Part shown: positions 1 to 7,450 of the stretch, in pieces
How positions within the stretch are numbered: the stretch's first letter is position 1
Layout of the letters: each line of letters opens with the position of its first letter
Assembly (NCBI GenBank): GCA_023386955.1
Contig: JAEWIS010000055.1
Location: forward strand, 1 to 64,000
DNA length: 64,000 bases
From: Bacillota bacterium
GTDB lineage: Bacteria; Bacillota; Bacilli; Paenibacillales; NBRC-103111
Direction of reading: 5' to 3'
Position numbers and translations under genes: made by a program
Notes under the pieces: generated by a model
The model's input: the letters and a program-made list of their open reading frames with translations, nothing else
Database searches by the model: none
What the model was told of the DNA's origin: nothing

Positions 1-37
1 GTTAGCGGGAGGCTGCGGCGCTGCCGGCGGCGGCCAA
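1..37. repeat. Left arm of a 37-bp perfect inverted repeat
   Basis: Bases 1-37 are the exact reverse complement of 989-1025 (37 of 37). The arm overlaps the last codons and stop of mutY. It touches the window edge, so the repeat may be longer than visible. The sequence is GC-rich (GCCGCCGCC-like). It could be a natural inverted duplication or a fold-back assembly artefact. Confidence 0.9.
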
Positions 38-967
38 CCCCCGCGGCCGGCGGGCTGCGCCCCGGCCACGCCCCGGGCTTGCCGCAGCGGCGGAGATGCC
101 GTCACCGGCATCCCCGCCTCCGGCAAGCAGCCCTTCCGGGAGCTGCACATGCGGCAGCTCCCACATCCGCGCCAGCAGGCCTTCGACAGGCCGCTGGCGG
201 ACCAGAATGCGCCCCGCGTTGGCGCCCGTGCCCTCTACCAGGGCAACGGCGCGGTGCTCCGGGCGGGGAGGTTTGGCCTTCGCCTTCAGTGGCAGCTCCT
301 CCGCCCTGCCCGCCAGACGGGCGGCGCAATGCTCCATCACCGGGCATGGCAGGCAGTGGGGGGATTTGGGCGTACAGATGGTAGCGCCCAGCTCCATCAA
401 TGCCTGGTTGAATCCCCCCGCCTCACTCTCGGGGATGAGGGAACGCGCCAGCTTTTCAATCCCGATGCGGGTGGATGGTTTGGCAATGTCCTCCTCCAAC
501 AGAAAATACCGCGACAACACCCGCATCACATTGCCGTCCACCGCAGGCTCCGGCAGATTGTAGGCAATGCTCAGAATCGCGCCGGCGGTATACGGCCCAA
601 CCCCCTTAAGGCTGGCGATCCCCTCCGGCGTATTGGGCACAACCCCGCCGAAGTGATCCCGCACGTCCCGCGCCGCCGCCTGCAGATTCCGCGCCCGCGA
701 GTAATAGCCGAGCCCCTCCCAGGCCTTCAGCACCTGCTCCTCCGGCGCATCCGCCAGCTTATCCACCGTCGGGAACAGCTCCATAAACCGGTTAAAAAAC
801 GGAATCACCGTCTCCACCCGGGTCTGCTGCAGCATAATCTCCGACACCCAAATATGATACGGGTTCCGGCTCCTTCTCCAGGGCAGGTCCCGGTTCCCGG
901 CTTTATACCACGTTAGCAAGGGCAACGAGAACCGCTCCTGTGCTAACTCCTCTTGCTGTTTATCCAA
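2..967 (-). CDS. mutY: A/G-specific adenine glycosylase MutY, abnormal C-terminus
   Basis: Base-excision repair glycosylase that removes adenine mispaired with 8-oxoguanine. The 321-residue reading has the helix-hairpin-helix motif around LKGVGPYTAGA (120-130), catalytic Glu43 (WVSEIMLQQT) and Asp144 (PAVDGNVMRV), and the 4Fe-4S cluster cysteines C198, C205, C208, C214. The C-terminal NUDIX-like 8-oxoG recognition domain starts (RILVRQRPVEGLLARMWELPHV, about 253-274) but then becomes Ala/Gly/Arg-rich and stops inside the inverted repeat at 1-37. The usual domain would run about 70-80 residues further. The gene is therefore probably truncated or frameshifted at its 3' end, in the cell or in the assembly. 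An AGGAGG-type site precedes the ATG at 967. Confidence 0.9.
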   Translation of the reverse strand: MDKQQEELAQERFSLPLLTWYKAGNRDLPWRRSRNPYHIWVSEIMLQQTRVETVIPFFNRFMELFPTVDKLADAPEEQVLKAWEGLGYYSRARNLQAAARDVRDHFGGVVPNTPEGIASLKGVGPYTAGAILSIAYNLPEPAVDGNVMRVLSRYFLLEEDIAKPSTRIGIEKLARSLIPESEAGGFNQALMELGATICTPKSPHCLPCPVMEHCAARLAGRAEELPLKAKAKPPRPEHRAVALVEGTGANAGRILVRQRPVEGLLARMWELPHVQLPEGLLAGGGDAGDGISAAAASPGRGRGAARRPRGLAAAGSAAASR

Positions 968-988
968 AACGGGTTCCTCCTTGTTTGC

Positions 989-1025
989 TTGGCCGCCGCC
1001 GGCAGCGCCGCAGCCTCCCGCTAAC
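989..1025. repeat. Right arm of the 37-bp perfect inverted repeat
   Basis: Exact reverse complement of bases 1-37. It lies just upstream of mutY, about 20 bp before its start codon in transcription order, so mutY sits between two inverted copies. The rest of 968-1190 shows no gene. Confidence 0.9.
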
Positions 1026-1190
1026 GGGAATGCGAAGCTTTCCGCAGAAGCGGGTTGATTTTACAACAGGCCAAAACTTATACTTTGCTTACAGAGACTT
1101 TCCAACCGGCTTTATCGATTTCGGGGTGTTCTACGCCCTGTACCCTGTTCTTTCAGGATAGCGTCTCATGTTTTTCGGACAATTTCAACT

Positions 1191-1355
1191 AGGGCGTGTC
1201 TAAAAACTCGCTTGAGGGCATCTTTCACCGCCTTTTCGACCCGAGCTATCGTTACTTTCGCTTGACGTACCCTCCGGTGAACTAACGCAAAAGTGCCTTG
1301 CCCGGAACGAAAATTCGGTAAAATCTACTCCCCTCGGAGTTTTCAGACACACCCT
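1191..1355. mobile_element. MITE-like element with about 20-bp terminal inverted repeats
   Basis: The left end AGGGCGTGTCTAAAAACTC and the right end, read inward as AGGGTGTGTCTGAAAACTC, agree at 17 of 19 bases. TA dinucleotides flank both ends (1190-1191 and 1356-1357). The 165-bp interior codes for nothing recognisable. Ends starting GGG-GTGTC resemble IS5-superfamily ends (family knowledge), so a non-autonomous derivative is likely. The right end is only 15 bp from the start codon of the AraC gene, so the element occupies that gene's promoter region. Confidence 0.65.
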
Positions 1356-1370
1356 TAAACGGAGGCACCC

Positions 1371-2237
1371 ATGCTGAATATCGGAGACCTGGCCGCCAGA
1401 CTCAACCGGCTGGTCATCAATATCCTGTTGATCGGCCATCAAAAAGCCGCCCGCGACTGGCAGCGCCCCCTGGTGGTCATGAAGTATCATTCCATCTGGC
1501 TGATTGTCAAGGGCAAAGGCACCTTCACCATCAACGGCACTCCGTATCCGGCCGAACCGGGCAAGATTTTTTTCCACCACCCCGGTATGCGCATCGAACG
1601 CAGCCATGAGCCGGAGAACCCGCTGGAGTATTATTTCCTGCGGTTCAACTACACGGAGGCTTATTGGGAAAAAGAACAGTGGCTCGCCCGCCCCGCCGAG
1701 GAGTGCCCATTCCCCTTAGAGGGCGCTTATACCGTTCATAACACGCCGCAGCTCATCCATCTGATGGAGCAGCTGGACAAGCTTTGGCAGCGCCGGGGCC
1801 ATATGACCGCCATGCGCCGCGGCATCCACCTTCACGAATTCCTGCTATCGCTGCTCCAGGACTTCCGCGCCCAGCAGCTTGCGGGAGATACCACCGTGGC
1901 CATCGACCACACCCAGGACTACATGATCAGCCATTATCAGGAGCAGCTTACCCTGGAGGGTCTGGCCCAAATGGCGGGCTTAAGCGCCAGCCACTATTCC
2001 CGCCTGTTCAAAAAATCCGTCGGCTACAGCCCCATCGAATACCTCACCCACCTGCGGATCGACCGGGCCAAGGAATTGCTGGCGCTTTCGGATTACCGGC
2101 TCAAGGCCATCGCCCAGAGTGTGGGGTACACCGATGAGTTCTATTTCAGCCGCATTTTCAAAAAAATCGAGGGCATCTCCCCCCGGGACTACGCCAAACG
2201 CAACCGCCTGGCCCCGGTGAAACGGAAGGACGAATAA
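1371..2237 (+). CDS. AraC-family transcriptional regulator with cupin sensor domain
   Basis: 288 residues. The N-terminal half (about 35-110) is a cupin-like effector domain (WLIVKGKGTFTINGTPY, then PGKIFFHHPG). The C-terminal roughly 100 residues hold two helix-turn-helix motifs of the AraC/XylS type (LTLEGLAQMAGLSASHYSRLFKK and LKAIAQSVGYTDEFYFSRIFKK). Such regulators usually control a nearby sugar gene, but none is adjacent here, so the target is unknown. A GGAGG site at 1361-1365 supports the ATG at 1371. The MITE-like element ends 15 bp upstream and may have replaced the native promoter. Confidence 0.9.
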   Translation: MLNIGDLAARLNRLVINILLIGHQKAARDWQRPLVVMKYHSIWLIVKGKGTFTINGTPYPAEPGKIFFHHPGMRIERSHEPENPLEYYFLRFNYTEAYWEKEQWLARPAEECPFPLEGAYTVHNTPQLIHLMEQLDKLWQRRGHMTAMRRGIHLHEFLLSLLQDFRAQQLAGDTTVAIDHTQDYMISHYQEQLTLEGLAQMAGLSASHYSRLFKKSVGYSPIEYLTHLRIDRAKELLALSDYRLKAIAQSVGYTDEFYFSRIFKKIEGISPRDYAKRNRLAPVKRKDE

Positions 2238-2319
2238 CCTTCGTCCCTCCCGCATAACGTCGTCCTCCGGATCTTGCCGCCGCCATCTTACGGACCGCTG
2301 TTCTTACGGGCTGCCCCTC

Positions 2320-2503
2320 TTACGGACCGACGATCCGCTATTCCGCCGGATTTTGCCCTTTCCTGAATCTTACGGACCGAGCAGCCCTTATTTGCCTCCA
2401 AAGTGATGCATTCGGGGATTTCCCAGGCAAATAGCGGCTCCTCGGTCCTTTAAAAACAGGAACAGCCCCTTTTACCCGAAATAGCGGAACCACGGTCCGT
2501 TAC
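2320..2503. repeat. Quadripartite 2+2 element, class A (TTACGGAC...TCCGCTATT)
   Basis: Four related units of about 25 bp: two forward at 2320 and 2370 (TTACGGACCGA then a CCGCTATT-like end) and two reverse at 2428-2453 and 2479-2503 (AAATAGCGG then CGGTCCGTTA). Spacing is 50 bp within each pair. Half-units also occur at about 2288 (TTACGGACCG) and 2531 (CAGTCCGTTA), extending the symmetry outward. The element lies between the convergent araC-type gene and glpD. Confidence 0.85.
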
Positions 2504-2556
2504 AGTTTCATCCCACGCTTCCGCCCCCACAGTCCGTTATTGCTCCGTCCTATGTA

Positions 2557-2720
2557 ATGCCCCACACCCGCATACTCACGCACCATACACGCTCCACACT
2601 CACGCCAACAGCACACACTGCCCTCTTGGCGCTGACGCTTGCCCTCGCACTCTCACACTCACGTTCATGTAACTCCTCACCACACCCTCACTCGCCCCAC
2701 GCCCATCTAGAATCACACTC
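2557..2720. other. C/A-rich, G-poor stretch without a gene
   Basis: About 165 bp of CACAC/CTCAC-like sequence with very little G on this strand. It is unlike the surrounding DNA and has no ribosome binding site or convincing reading frame. It lies between the class A element and the glpD terminator. Confidence 0.5.
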
Positions 2721-2739
2721 CCCTACTATCCCGCCTAAC

Positions 2740-2766
2740 AAACAAGCCCCCGGCTTAGCCGGAGGC
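2740..2766 (-). terminator. Probable terminator of glpD
   Basis: On the minus strand GCCTCCGGC-TAA-GCCGGGGGC is followed by TTGTTTGTT. The 9-bp GC-rich stem has a moderate U tract and lies about 110 bp after the glpD stop. Confidence 0.6.
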
Positions 2767-2875
2767 CATATACATGCGGAAAGCTCTGGTTACTTAAAGT
2801 CCAGGGCATTCTCAGTTTTCCCCGGCATCGCCGGTTATCCCGGCGCCCTCATTCCCGCGTCTGCCAATTAACCGT

Positions 2876-5770
2876 TTAGTCCTGTTCCCACTTGTAGGCG
2901 GTAGTTGCAAGCTCCCATTCCTTGGCCAGCTGCAGCTTCTGGTCCGTTACCTCACGCTCGGTCCAGTCCAGCAGCTCCGCCATAATTTCGATGACATCTA
3001 TGGCGATTTCCTCCGCCCGCTCCCGGTCAAAATAGAGGAGCCCCGTACGCCGGATCAGGAAATCCGCCGCTTGGACGGTCATTTCCTCCTCCACGCAGTA
3101 GTGGACCTCCGCCTTCAGCAGCTTGTATTCCAGCGAATGGAAATATCCGTCCCCTTCCTCCGCCTCTGCTTCCTCCAAATCCAGCGATTCGCTCTGGTAG
3201 AAGGGTTCCGCCTCTAACCCATCCGAATCATCGGGAGACTCCGCCGACGCCTCGGTATCCGCCGGTCCGGACCAACCGGGTTGTTCCTCTTCGTTCCAGC
3301 CATCCTCCGCAGCAGAGGTGTGATTCCACTCAACATCCCGATCTGTGCCCTGCCAAGCATCAGCTTCGGCTTGCTGATCCCATTCCCCATAGTCCCCGGA
3401 ATGTCCACGCGCTTCATCGGTTTCCGGCTGAGCCCACTCATTTTTGGCAGCTCCATGATCGGCCACTTCCCGCTCCAACCTGTCCCAGGTGCCGGCCTCA
3501 TCCGCTCCGCTCCGCCAGCCACGGGCATCCTCATCGGTCCAGGCCGCATTCCGGCCGGGAAGCTCCTCTTCCCCGGTTGCTCCGAGCCTGTGCAGCCCCG
3601 GAGCGCCAGCCTCTTCCGGGCGTTGCGGCGCCTCAGCCGCTTTTTCGTAACCGCCGCCCATCTCCGCTTCAGGACCCTTACCCGGCTTAACACCCCGCTC
3701 TTCATGCCGCAGATGTCCCGTCAGCTCCTCCAGCTTGCGCCAGGCATCCTCCACCGGGGCGGAGGCTTTGTCCGGCTGAACAGGATCGGCATAAACCTCC
3801 CGCTCCCACTGCCCATCAACAGAAGCCCCACCGTTCGTCGCAGCAAAATCCAGCCTTTGCGCTTCCGCAGACTCCACAGCTGCAGGAGGAGCCCCCAGTT
3901 CTTCCTCTTCGGCAATCCGCTTCCGCTGGTTCCATTCCCGGATCCACTTGGCCCGCTCCTCTGCATTGGAGGCGGCAGCCGCCTTCTGCTCCCGGCGGTT
4001 CCACTCCTCGATCCAAGCCGCCCGTTCCCCGGCGCTCATTTTGCCCTGTTCTGGTGTGGCAGGCTTGCGGGCCATAGCGGAGGCGGAAGGGGATGCCGGA
4101 GCAGGCCGTTCCGGTCTTTCCTCTCTCCGGAAGCTCTCCGCTCCCGGCCCCGCATCGTTTACCCGGCCTCGTTCCCCTTCCCTCGCAGGAGCAGAGGACG
4201 GCCACCGACCGCTGTCCGGTGCAGCTGCCAGCGGATAACTCTCCGCCTGTGCCCTCCGCCCGCCGAAGCTCCCGCCGCCGTCCGCTCGTCCGGCATCAGA
4301 CCGTCTTCCCGGATCTGGCGCAGCGCCGCGTTTGGCAGCGGAAGGCTCCGGCTTCCAGGTGCGGAAGCCTTTGTCCAGCTCCGCCAGCCGCTTATAGATT
4401 TTGGTCATGTTGGAGCCGTACCGGTCCAACAGCTCATTCACCGTTTTGGCATTCAATCCGCGTTTGACGCCATATTCCAAAAGCTGCTCCCGCAGCTCCT
4501 CATAGGTTTCACAGCGCCCAGGATCCCCGCCGCTGATGGTTTCCCTGTCCGTGGTGCACGGGGCGAAGGTCTGTCTGGATTCGGAAGCAATGCGGTCCGC
4601 AATGGTATCCACGGTTTTTTCCGCCATCTTCCGGAAGCCTGTCAGCTTGCCCCCGGCTATGGTGATCAGCCCCGAGGGGGATTCCCAGATTTCATCCTTC
4701 CGGGAAATATCCGACGGGCTTTTACCCTCCTGATGGATCAACGGACGCAGCCCCGCCCACATGGCTTCCACATCATTAACCGTGAGCTTCACCCGGGGAA
4801 AAACCGCCGACACCGCCTTCAGCAGGTAATCACGGTCGCTTTCCGTTACCCGGACCAGGCCGGGATCGCCGTTATACACCGTATCGGTGGTGCCGATGTA
4901 GGTTTTTTTGCCCCGGGGAATCACAAAAATCATCCGCCCGTCCGGCGCATCAAAATAGGCCGCCTGCTTCACCGGGAGCTTGCTTTGGCTGACCACCAGA
5001 TGGATGCCTTTGGTCAGGAGCAGGGTTTTGCCCCGGATGGCATGGTCCTTGGCCCGCACCAGATCCACCCACGGCCCTGCCGCATTCACGACCTTCTTGG
5101 CCCGGATATCTACCTCCAGCCCGGTAAGCCGGTCAACGGCTCTCACTCCGCATACCTTGGACTTGTAATACAGGAAATCCGCCGCCTGCATGTAGTTAAC
5201 TACCACAGCCCCGTGTTTGTTGGCCGTTTTTAGCACCTCAACCGTAAGCCGGGCGTCGTCGGAACGGTATTCATAATACAGCCCGGCCCCCTTCAGGCCC
5301 TCGCCATTAAGCAGCGGCTCCTGCTTGGCGGCTCTGCCCGCACGGAGCATTACCCGGCGCTCGCTCTTCAAAACACCTGCCAGCCGGTCGTACACCGCAA
5401 GGCCGACAGACGCACTCCAATACCCGAAGGTGCCTCCTTTATAAAGGGGAAGCAGCATGGGCGCAGGCGTCAGCAGATGGGGAGCGCTTCCGTACAGCCA
5501 CTCCCGCTCCCGTCCCACCTCCTTGACCAGGCGGATTTCTCCCTTCTTCAAATACCGGAGGCCGCCGTGAATCAGCTTGGTGGAGCGGCTGCTGGTCCCC
5601 GATGCAAAATCTCCTTGTTCGATCAGCACTGCTTTTAAGCCCCGTTTGGCTGCGTCCCATGCAATTCCTGCTCCGGTAATTCCCCCTCCGATGATCACCA
5701 GATCGAAGGTGCCCGCCTCCAGATCATGGATAAGCGCCCGGCGGGAACTTGCCGATAATGCCCGATTCAT
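2876..5770 (-). CDS. glpD: Glycerol-3-phosphate dehydrogenase GlpD with a ~410-residue low-complexity insert
   Basis: FAD-dependent, membrane-associated oxidation of glycerol 3-phosphate to dihydroxyacetone phosphate, feeding electrons to quinone. Residues 1-470 match the family: FAD motif IIGGGITGAG (26-35), STKLIHGGLRYL (63-74), VNAAGPWVD (228-236), AGGKLTGFRKMAEKT (372-386). The conserved C-terminal segment (LLKAEVHYCVEEEMTVQAAD, then FLIRRTGLLYFD) appears only at about 884-914. Between them is an in-frame Ala/Glu/Arg/Gly/Trp-rich stretch (about 471-883, bases roughly 3120-4360) containing two copies of ERAxWIxEWNxR and six scattered Trp motifs (EWAQ, EWDQ, AWQG, EWNH, GWNE, GWSG). Total length is 964 against about 555 usual. 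The start at 5770 follows GAGGAGAG; an upstream in-frame ATG would overlap the divergent cytochrome gene. Confidence 0.9.
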   Translation of the reverse strand: MNRALSASSRRALIHDLEAGTFDLVIIGGGITGAGIAWDAAKRGLKAVLIEQGDFASGTSSRSTKLIHGGLRYLKKGEIRLVKEVGREREWLYGSAPHLLTPAPMLLPLYKGGTFGYWSASVGLAVYDRLAGVLKSERRVMLRAGRAAKQEPLLNGEGLKGAGLYYEYRSDDARLTVEVLKTANKHGAVVVNYMQAADFLYYKSKVCGVRAVDRLTGLEVDIRAKKVVNAAGPWVDLVRAKDHAIRGKTLLLTKGIHLVVSQSKLPVKQAAYFDAPDGRMIFVIPRGKKTYIGTTDTVYNGDPGLVRVTESDRDYLLKAVSAVFPRVKLTVNDVEAMWAGLRPLIHQEGKSPSDISRKDEIWESPSGLITIAGGKLTGFRKMAEKTVDTIADRIASESRQTFAPCTTDRETISGGDPGRCETYEELREQLLEYGVKRGLNAKTVNELLDRYGSNMTKIYKRLAELDKGFRTWKPEPSAAKRGAAPDPGRRSDAGRADGGGSFGGRRAQAESYPLAAAPDSGRWPSSAPAREGERGRVNDAGPGAESFRREERPERPAPASPSASAMARKPATPEQGKMSAGERAAWIEEWNRREQKAAAASNAEERAKWIREWNQRKRIAEEEELGAPPAAVESAEAQRLDFAATNGGASVDGQWEREVYADPVQPDKASAPVEDAWRKLEELTGHLRHEERGVKPGKGPEAEMGGGYEKAAEAPQRPEEAGAPGLHRLGATGEEELPGRNAAWTDEDARGWRSGADEAGTWDRLEREVADHGAAKNEWAQPETDEARGHSGDYGEWDQQAEADAWQGTDRDVEWNHTSAAEDGWNEEEQPGWSGPADTEASAESPDDSDGLEAEPFYQSESLDLEEAEAEEGDGYFHSLEYKLLKAEVHYCVEEEMTVQAADFLIRRTGLLYFDRERAEEIAIDVIEIMAELLDWTEREVTDQKLQLAKEWELATTAYKWEQD

Positions 5771-5928
5771 GCTGCTCTCCTCACTTTCTGTACCTCTATG
5801 CCCCGTCTGCCGAACAGACGTTAATTGGTTGGTTTGGTTGCCTTGCTCCGCCGCTTTGGCGTATATTGGAAATGGGAAGCAAACAGGCTTACCCACTATA
5901 TGTTCAAATGAAAGGAGGCATCCGCAAC

Positions 5929-6288
5929 ATGGATCTATTCCGTAAAACGTCAGCGGGTTTCCTGTTGCCCGCCGCTTTGGCGGTAATGCTCGCAGCCTGC
6001 GGAACCTCCGGCGGCAAAACCGCACAGCCGGTAGTGGACGAAAATTCCACAGACCCTAATGTCCAAGCTGCTGTTGAGCTTTATAAGAAAAACTGCCTGG
6101 TTTGCCACGGCCCGCAGCTGGAGGGCAAGATGGCCAACACCAAAATGGACAAGGTAGGGGCAACACTCACCCCGGATGAGATCAAAAACAAGATCCTGCA
6201 CGGCGGCAACGGCATGATCGCCTACAAGGACCGCCTCAGCGAGGACGAAATCAAGCTCTTAACTGACTGGCTGGCGTCGAAAAAATAA
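5929..6288 (+). CDS. cccB: Small cytochrome c lipoprotein (c551/CccB type)
   Basis: 119 residues. The signal peptide ends in a lipobox (VMLAAC, Cys24), so the protein should be anchored to the outer face of the membrane. The mature part has one haem site CLVCH (57-61) and a plausible axial Met in NGMIAYKD. The size and the lipid anchor match Bacillus CccB-type electron carriers to cytochrome oxidases. AAAGGAGG at 5911-5918 sets the start at 5929. It is divergent from glpD with 158 bp between starts, so both respiratory genes may share a control region. Confidence 0.87.
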   Translation: MDLFRKTSAGFLLPAALAVMLAACGTSGGKTAQPVVDENSTDPNVQAAVELYKKNCLVCHGPQLEGKMANTKMDKVGATLTPDEIKNKILHGGNGMIAYKDRLSEDEIKLLTDWLASKK

Positions 6289-6305
6289 ACGTCCCGCCCT
6301 TCTGC

Positions 6306-6704
6306 TTACATACCGTCGGCTGTCTCCGCCACGGCATATGCGGCTGCATAATCCCGCGTGTGGGTGATGCTCAGATGGAGCTTGAGATCATCAGACCCAT
6401 ATCCCAGGCGCTCCAGTGCACCCGGTGACAGGTTCACCACCGGTTTTCCTGATGGATCCGGGAGAACTTCTATGTCGTGGAGCCCCACCGTTGCGCCAAT
6501 ACCGGTGCCCAAAGCCTTCACAACCGCTTCCTTGGCGGCGAACCGCCCGGCCACAAACTCCGCGGCCCTGTTTTTCCGCTCCGAAACAAGCATCTGCTCC
6601 CCGGCTGTCAGCACACGGCTGACAAACCTGTCTCCGGATTGGCCTTCCATAAATGATTGGACCCGGCTGATTTCCACCAAGTCCATGCCGATGCCCCTGA
6701 TCAA
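6306..6704 (-). CDS. acpS: Holo-[acyl-carrier-protein] synthase AcpS
   Basis: 132 residues. It transfers 4'-phosphopantetheine from CoA to a serine of acyl carrier protein, activating fatty acid synthesis. The family start IRGIGMDLVEISR (Asp8 for Mg2+), FAAKEAVVKALGTGI (Glu of the AAKEA motif) and LHLSITHTRDYAAAYAV are all present. The start codon is TTG at 6704, chosen because the family begins MIxGIGxD and GGAGG lies 8 bases upstream. It is convergent with the cytochrome gene, with 17 bp between stops. Confidence 0.95.
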   Translation of the reverse strand: MIRGIGMDLVEISRVQSFMEGQSGDRFVSRVLTAGEQMLVSERKNRAAEFVAGRFAAKEAVVKALGTGIGATVGLHDIEVLPDPSGKPVVNLSPGALERLGYGSDDLKLHLSITHTRDYAAAYAVAETADGM

Positions 6705-7086
6705 ACCGCTGCCTCCGTTCGTTTTGCAAGGATGTGTTACAAAAACGGCATTATTTTACCAGTTTACATCATCCGCGGACACATACCAAGACCACATGCA
6801 TATTTTTTGCGCATCGGGGGGACTGGCCCCATTTCTGCGCCTTCACTCCATCTTATATAGATCGCAGCCAAAATACAAAATAATACCCCAAAGCGGAAAA
6901 ACGCCTGGGTAATTTTGCGTCGAACAGTGCATTTTGGCGTGAGAGAGAAATGGTTGGGTCTTGCTGCAAGCGGCTCCTCCTCTCCCCCATTGGATGTAAG
7001 CGCCATAAAATGTATCCTATCCCCTCCATTTTGCCGATTTTCCAGATCTTGAGCGCTTTTAGCAAGATACACACCCTGATATGCGC
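6705..7086. other. Intergenic region, nothing recognised
   Basis: Upstream of acpS on the minus strand. Reading frames exist on both strands, but none has a good ribosome binding site, family motif or consistent codon use. I see no repeat unit of the kinds found elsewhere. Confidence 0.4.
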
Positions 7087-7133
7087 AAAAAAAGCCCGCC
7101 GTTCCCGGTTTTGCCGGATACAGCGGGCTTTTT
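7087..7133 (-). terminator. Rho-independent terminator
   Basis: GCGGGC stem paired with GCCCGC, A7 on one side and T5 on the other, with an inner CCGG-containing hairpin. The U tract fits the minus-strand small gene at 7177-7383; it could act in both directions. Confidence 0.75.
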
Positions 7134-7176
7134 GTTCCATTCTTTTGCGAAAAGGTCTGTACCATTGGGGGATTGT

Positions 7177-7383
7177 TTATTGCGTGGTGCCTCCACCGCC
7201 GGTATTGCCGCTTTCATGGGCGGCAAAAGCAAGCGACGCAAGAGCAATCCCGCTCAAAGCGTCATTGTCATCGTCCTCTTCATTGGCAGGGTCATGCATA
7301 ATTTCCCCCGCCTCCCCTTCCGTCAAATGACGGGTATTGCCGATATACTTGGGCTCGAGTTTCCGGATTTCTTCTTTATCCAT
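7177..7383 (-). CDS. Small acidic hypothetical protein
   Basis: 68 residues starting MDKEEIRKLEPKYIGNTRHL, with an acidic centre (NEEDDDNDAL), an Ala-rich segment and a Gly-rich tail (GNTGGGGTTQ). I do not recognise the family. A good AAGGGAGGG site stands before the ATG at 7383, and a strong terminator follows, so it is probably a real gene. It lies downstream of the NadE-like gene in the same direction and may be co-transcribed. Confidence 0.65.
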   Translation of the reverse strand: MDKEEIRKLEPKYIGNTRHLTEGEAGEIMHDPANEEDDDNDALSGIALASLAFAAHESGNTGGGGTTQ

Positions 7384-7450
7384 CACTGGCTCCCTCCCTT
7401 CCTTGGGAATAGCTTTCCCTAAAGGGGCAGGAAGATGCGTGGGCTCCAGG

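Noticed and set aside
940..1161. Short plus-strand open frame upstream of mutY
   Set aside because: Overlaps the inverted repeat and the mutY start, with no ribosome binding site or family similarity.
2320..2503. Possible CRISPR array because of about 25-bp repeats every 50 bp
   Set aside because: Only four units, two of them inverted, repeats are not identical, no leader and no cas genes in the window.
3120..4360. Intein or transposon as explanation of the glpD insert
   Set aside because: No splicing-junction Cys/Ser/His-Asn motifs, endonuclease domain, terminal repeats or target duplication were seen.
3281..5233. A 650-codon open frame on the plus strand opposite glpD
   Set aside because: It lies antisense to conserved GlpD sequence, shows no family motif or ribosome binding site, and arises from the high GC content and few stop-like triplets.
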